Shown here one piece after another: positions 61,922 through 64,000 of a DNA stretch of 64,000 nucleotides (position 1 is its first letter; each line of letters starts with the position of its first letter). The stretch covers positions 20,980 through 84,979 of the forward strand of contig JAHIUA010000036.1 of assembly GCA_018817385.1 (NCBI GenBank). The letters are read 5' to 3'. Source of the stretch: Pseudomonadota bacterium (GTDB lineage Bacteria; Desulfobacterota; Desulfobulbia; Desulfobulbales; Desulfocapsaceae). The notes beneath the pieces were generated by a model, which worked only from the letters and a program-made list of their open reading frames with translations, was not told the DNA's origin and searched no databases. The position numbers and the translations under genes are program-made.

Positions 61922-62581
61922 ATGCGGCAAGTGTTAGCAGAAAGTGAATTGTTTGGCGGGCTCCCGCCACAATATCTGGATGAAATAGAAAAGATCACGG
62001 TCAGGAAAGAGTATGGGCGGGGCGAGAGTATCTTTTTTGAAGGTGATCCAGGAATCGGCTTTTATATGGTGGCTAAGGGGCGAGTAAAAATATTTAAGAC
62101 GTCCCTTTCCGGAAAAGAGCAGATACTGCATATCTTCGGTGCAGGTGAGCCATTTGGTGAGGTGCCTGTTTTTCATGGTCAGCCTTTCCCGGCAAATGCC
62201 TTGGCTCTGGAAAAGACGAGCCTGCTTTTTTTCCCGCGGAAAGATTTTGTCAACCTTATCGAATCGATGCCGTCCCTTGCTTTGAATATGCTGGCCATAC
62301 TCTCCATGCGCCTGCGTCGTTTTACCGCCCAGATTGAGAATCTTTCTCTGAAAGAGGTTCCGGCCAGACTTGCAGATTATCTGCTCTATCTCTCTGAGGA
62401 GCAGGGAAGTGAAAAGTATGTGACGCTGGAGATATCCAAGGGCCAGTTGGCCAGCCTTCTGGGGACCATCCCTGAGACACTCTCCCGGATATTTGCCAAA
62501 ATGAGTGACGAGGGTCTGATCCGGGTGGAAGGGAAAAAGATCAGTCTCCTGGATCGGGAGGGGCTGGAGTCAAAAGAGTAG
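61922..62581 (+). CDS. Crp/Fnr family transcriptional regulator
   Basis: 219 aa from the ATG at 61922, with GGAG 6 bases upstream; the TTG at 61919 is the track start. A cNMP-binding beta-roll (~10-120: YGRGESIFFEGDPGIGFYMVAKGRVKI...GEPFGEVPVFHG) and a Crp-type helix-turn-helix (~165-200: ISKGQLASLLGTIPETLSRIFAKMSDEGLI) are clear. There is no cysteine at all, so it cannot hold an Fnr-type iron-sulfur cluster. A haem- or ligand-sensing relative such as HcpR or Dnr is possible. The target genes are unknown. Confidence 0.93.
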   Translation: MRQVLAESELFGGLPPQYLDEIEKITVRKEYGRGESIFFEGDPGIGFYMVAKGRVKIFKTSLSGKEQILHIFGAGEPFGEVPVFHGQPFPANALALEKTSLLFFPRKDFVNLIESMPSLALNMLAILSMRLRRFTAQIENLSLKEVPARLADYLLYLSEEQGSEKYVTLEISKGQLASLLGTIPETLSRIFAKMSDEGLIRVEGKKISLLDREGLESKE

Positions 62582-62844
62582 CACGCTCTGGCCTCGCAGT
62601 GATGTCTTGCCTGCGGGCTGAGTTGTAAGGACTCGTTTGTTGGTGGGGGGCAGTGGTATTCAGGAGGTGTTCTCCCTTTTTCTTGAAACGGGTGAGCGGA
62701 GGAATTCCAGTTTTACAATGAGGGCAGTCTCTGGGAACCAGTGTTTCACAGTGTGCAGCGGCCCTCTTCTTTTGAAGGTTACGGTAACATATGGAGAATA
62801 TAATGTACCGTTATTCGCGGATATTTTTTTTAAAGGATTTTTCT

Positions 62845-63792
62845 ATGGGGCGAGTTTGCCGATTGTTGTTATTGCTTGTTGTCTGTTCTTCTCTTTTCCT
62901 CAGTGGCTGTGGGTCTAAGTGTGTGCAAGGGGATTGTTCCAACGGTGAGGGGACCTTTGCCCCAGACAGTGGTGACCGCTATGAGGGGGAATGGAAAAAC
63001 GGTAAAAAGCACGGACATGGCAAGTTTACCAAGGCTAATGGTGCCATGTACGTAGGACAGTGGGTCGCTGGCAAGAGACAGGGGTACGGGGTAGCCACCA
63101 GTGTCATGGGGGATCGCTACGAAGGAACCTGGAGTAAAGATGAGGTGGATGGTAAAGGCTTTGTCACTTACGCCAATGGTGATCGATTTGATGGGCTCTG
63201 GCGGAATGGTAAAAAGCAGGGACCTGGCCGGTTTATTTATATCAGCGGCAACACCTATGAAAGTGAGTGGCGTGACGATGTCGAAGTCGGCAAGGGGATC
63301 TACACAACGGTTACAGGGGAACATTATAGTGATGGCTGTATAAGCGGTGATTGTCGTAATGGGCGTGGCGTCTACACCAAGGTTAATGGCGACCACTATA
63401 AAGGAGAGTGGTTGAATGGTCGGAAACATGGTCACGGCATCCTGACGTATGGCAATGGTGATCGATATATCGGCGAGTGGAAAGATGACCGGAAGAATGG
63501 CTTCGGAAAATTTCAACAGACATGTGGAACCAGCTATGTCGGGAACTGGAAAAATGACCAATGGCATGGTCATGGGACGTATCAATCAATTGACGGGAAC
63601 CGTTTTGTTGGTGAATGGAAAAAGGGGAAGATGAACGGTAATGGAACCCTGCACCAGGCCAATGGTAATCAGTATGTGGGGAATTGGAAAAATGGTCTTA
63701 AGCATGGATTGGGAACACTTATCTATGCCAGTGGCTACAGATATGTCGGGGAATGGAGAGATAATAAGATGGTGAGAATCTATCCCAATTAA
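62845..63792 (+). CDS. MORN-repeat lipoprotein
   Basis: 315 aa from the ATG at 62845, with an AAAGGA site 7 bases upstream. The track start at 62791 adds a non-signal leader. The signal peptide ends at the lipobox LSGC. About twelve MORN repeats of 23 residues follow (Y-x-G-x-W-x-N-G-x-x-x-G-x-G). The first and sixth repeats share a Cys pair (C-x3-GDC-x-NG), so the protein may have arisen by duplication of a half. MORN repeats often bind membranes or proteins; the role here is unknown. Confidence 0.92.
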   Translation: MGRVCRLLLLLVVCSSLFLSGCGSKCVQGDCSNGEGTFAPDSGDRYEGEWKNGKKHGHGKFTKANGAMYVGQWVAGKRQGYGVATSVMGDRYEGTWSKDEVDGKGFVTYANGDRFDGLWRNGKKQGPGRFIYISGNTYESEWRDDVEVGKGIYTTVTGEHYSDGCISGDCRNGRGVYTKVNGDHYKGEWLNGRKHGHGILTYGNGDRYIGEWKDDRKNGFGKFQQTCGTSYVGNWKNDQWHGHGTYQSIDGNRFVGEWKKGKMNGNGTLHQANGNQYVGNWKNGLKHGLGTLIYASGYRYVGEWRDNKMVRIYPN

Positions 63793-63864
63793 GAAATGGT
63801 ATAAGGTGTTGCGAGATCTTGATATGCTGTTCTGAGATCTTAAGCGTACTCCATTAGACCCTAG

Positions 63865-64000
63865 GAGCCTGTCGGACTTAGACATAAATCTGCTGCAAAT
63901 TTGACAAATCGGCCCATATTTCCATGGCTTTTCGTTAAATAGACCTGCTATTCGCCTCAAATCCATGAAAATCTGGTCTCGATTTCTCTAATTTTCGCTA
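63865..64000 (+). repeat. Dispersed repeat R2, copy E (cut by the window end)
   Basis: Starts at GAGCCTGTCGG and aligns with R2 copies at 18267 and 42671 (minus). The internal stem TTTCCATGGCTTT / AAATCCATGAAAA pairs at 11 of 13 positions, and the inner AATAG/CTATT differs from AAGAG/CTCTT of copy F in a compensating way. The right end lies outside. Confidence 0.75.

Overview
The window looks like chromosomal DNA of a sulfate-reducing or sulfur-disproportionating member of the Desulfobacterota, most likely near Desulfobulbales. This is inferred from a dissimilatory-type sulfate adenylyltransferase (sat) with strongly biased codons, a periplasmic tetraheme cytochrome c3, a ResB/CcsA system II cytochrome c maturation pair, a NapH-like polyferredoxin and a cobalamin-controlled corrinoid locus. 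I see no rRNA, tRNA, CRISPR, transposase, integrase or phage genes. The content is mainly core and housekeeping genes, with small dispersed repeats in the gaps.

Layout. 0-7 kb: the end of a type IV pilus minor-pilin operon (partial PilV/PilW-like, PilX-like, and a 1975-aa PilY1 with carbohydrate-binding-like repeats). 7-10.2 kb: divergent copper genes, a small HMA chaperone (-) and copA (+), with a Fur-box-like site before the chaperone. 10.4-13.5 kb: sat, aroB and an FmdB-type zinc ribbon. 14-18.2 kb: an SPFH/zinc-ribbon protein, a second zinc-ribbon protein, a deaminase and a radical SAM protein. 18.4-22 kb (-): SH3/coiled-coil membrane protein, tatB-tatC, NapH-like ferredoxin. 22-31.2 kb (+): purA, rpoZ, dnaJ, moaC, dksA-like, galT, a CheY-like regulator, a FolE2-family protein without the usual metal ligands, glyS and yceH. 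31.5-34.4 kb (-): cytochrome c3 and the ccsA/resB maturation genes. 34.8-42.2 kb: rpmB, a small unknown, an atypical SDR, a methyltransferase, an M16 peptidase, a tandem Usp protein, a PilZ protein and an unlisted 49-aa membrane protein. 43-48.6 kb: a 1406-aa multi-domain membrane protein and an HD-GYP response regulator. 48.8-52.8 kb (-): a cobalamin riboswitch with its promoter and attenuator ahead of btuC-btuD-btuF-like genes and cbiL. 53-58.2 kb: hslO, lemA, two TPM proteins, a DUF3047 protein and a gate-domain membrane protein. 58.5-63.8 kb: sppA, dinB, a Crp/Fnr regulator and a MORN-repeat lipoprotein.

How the parts fit. Cytochrome c3 needs covalent haem attachment, which ResB/CcsA next door would provide. 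The corrinoid operon joins uptake (BtuCDF-like) to one step of anaerobic corrin synthesis (CbiL) under one riboswitch. LemA and the TPM proteins form an envelope cluster.

The least explained material is (i) a ~160-bp dispersed element (called R2 here) with terminal inverted repeats in one copy, an internal hairpin in which one base pair covaries between two copies, and a 40-bp mini version between the copper genes; (ii) a second ~100-bp dispersed repeat (R1) in three gaps; (iii) the FolE2-like protein and the SDR, both lacking catalytic residues; and (iv) the 49-aa membrane protein and the 1406-aa membrane protein, for which I can name no function. Start codons were moved from the ORF-track starts where a ribosome site, signal peptide or upstream signal decided it.
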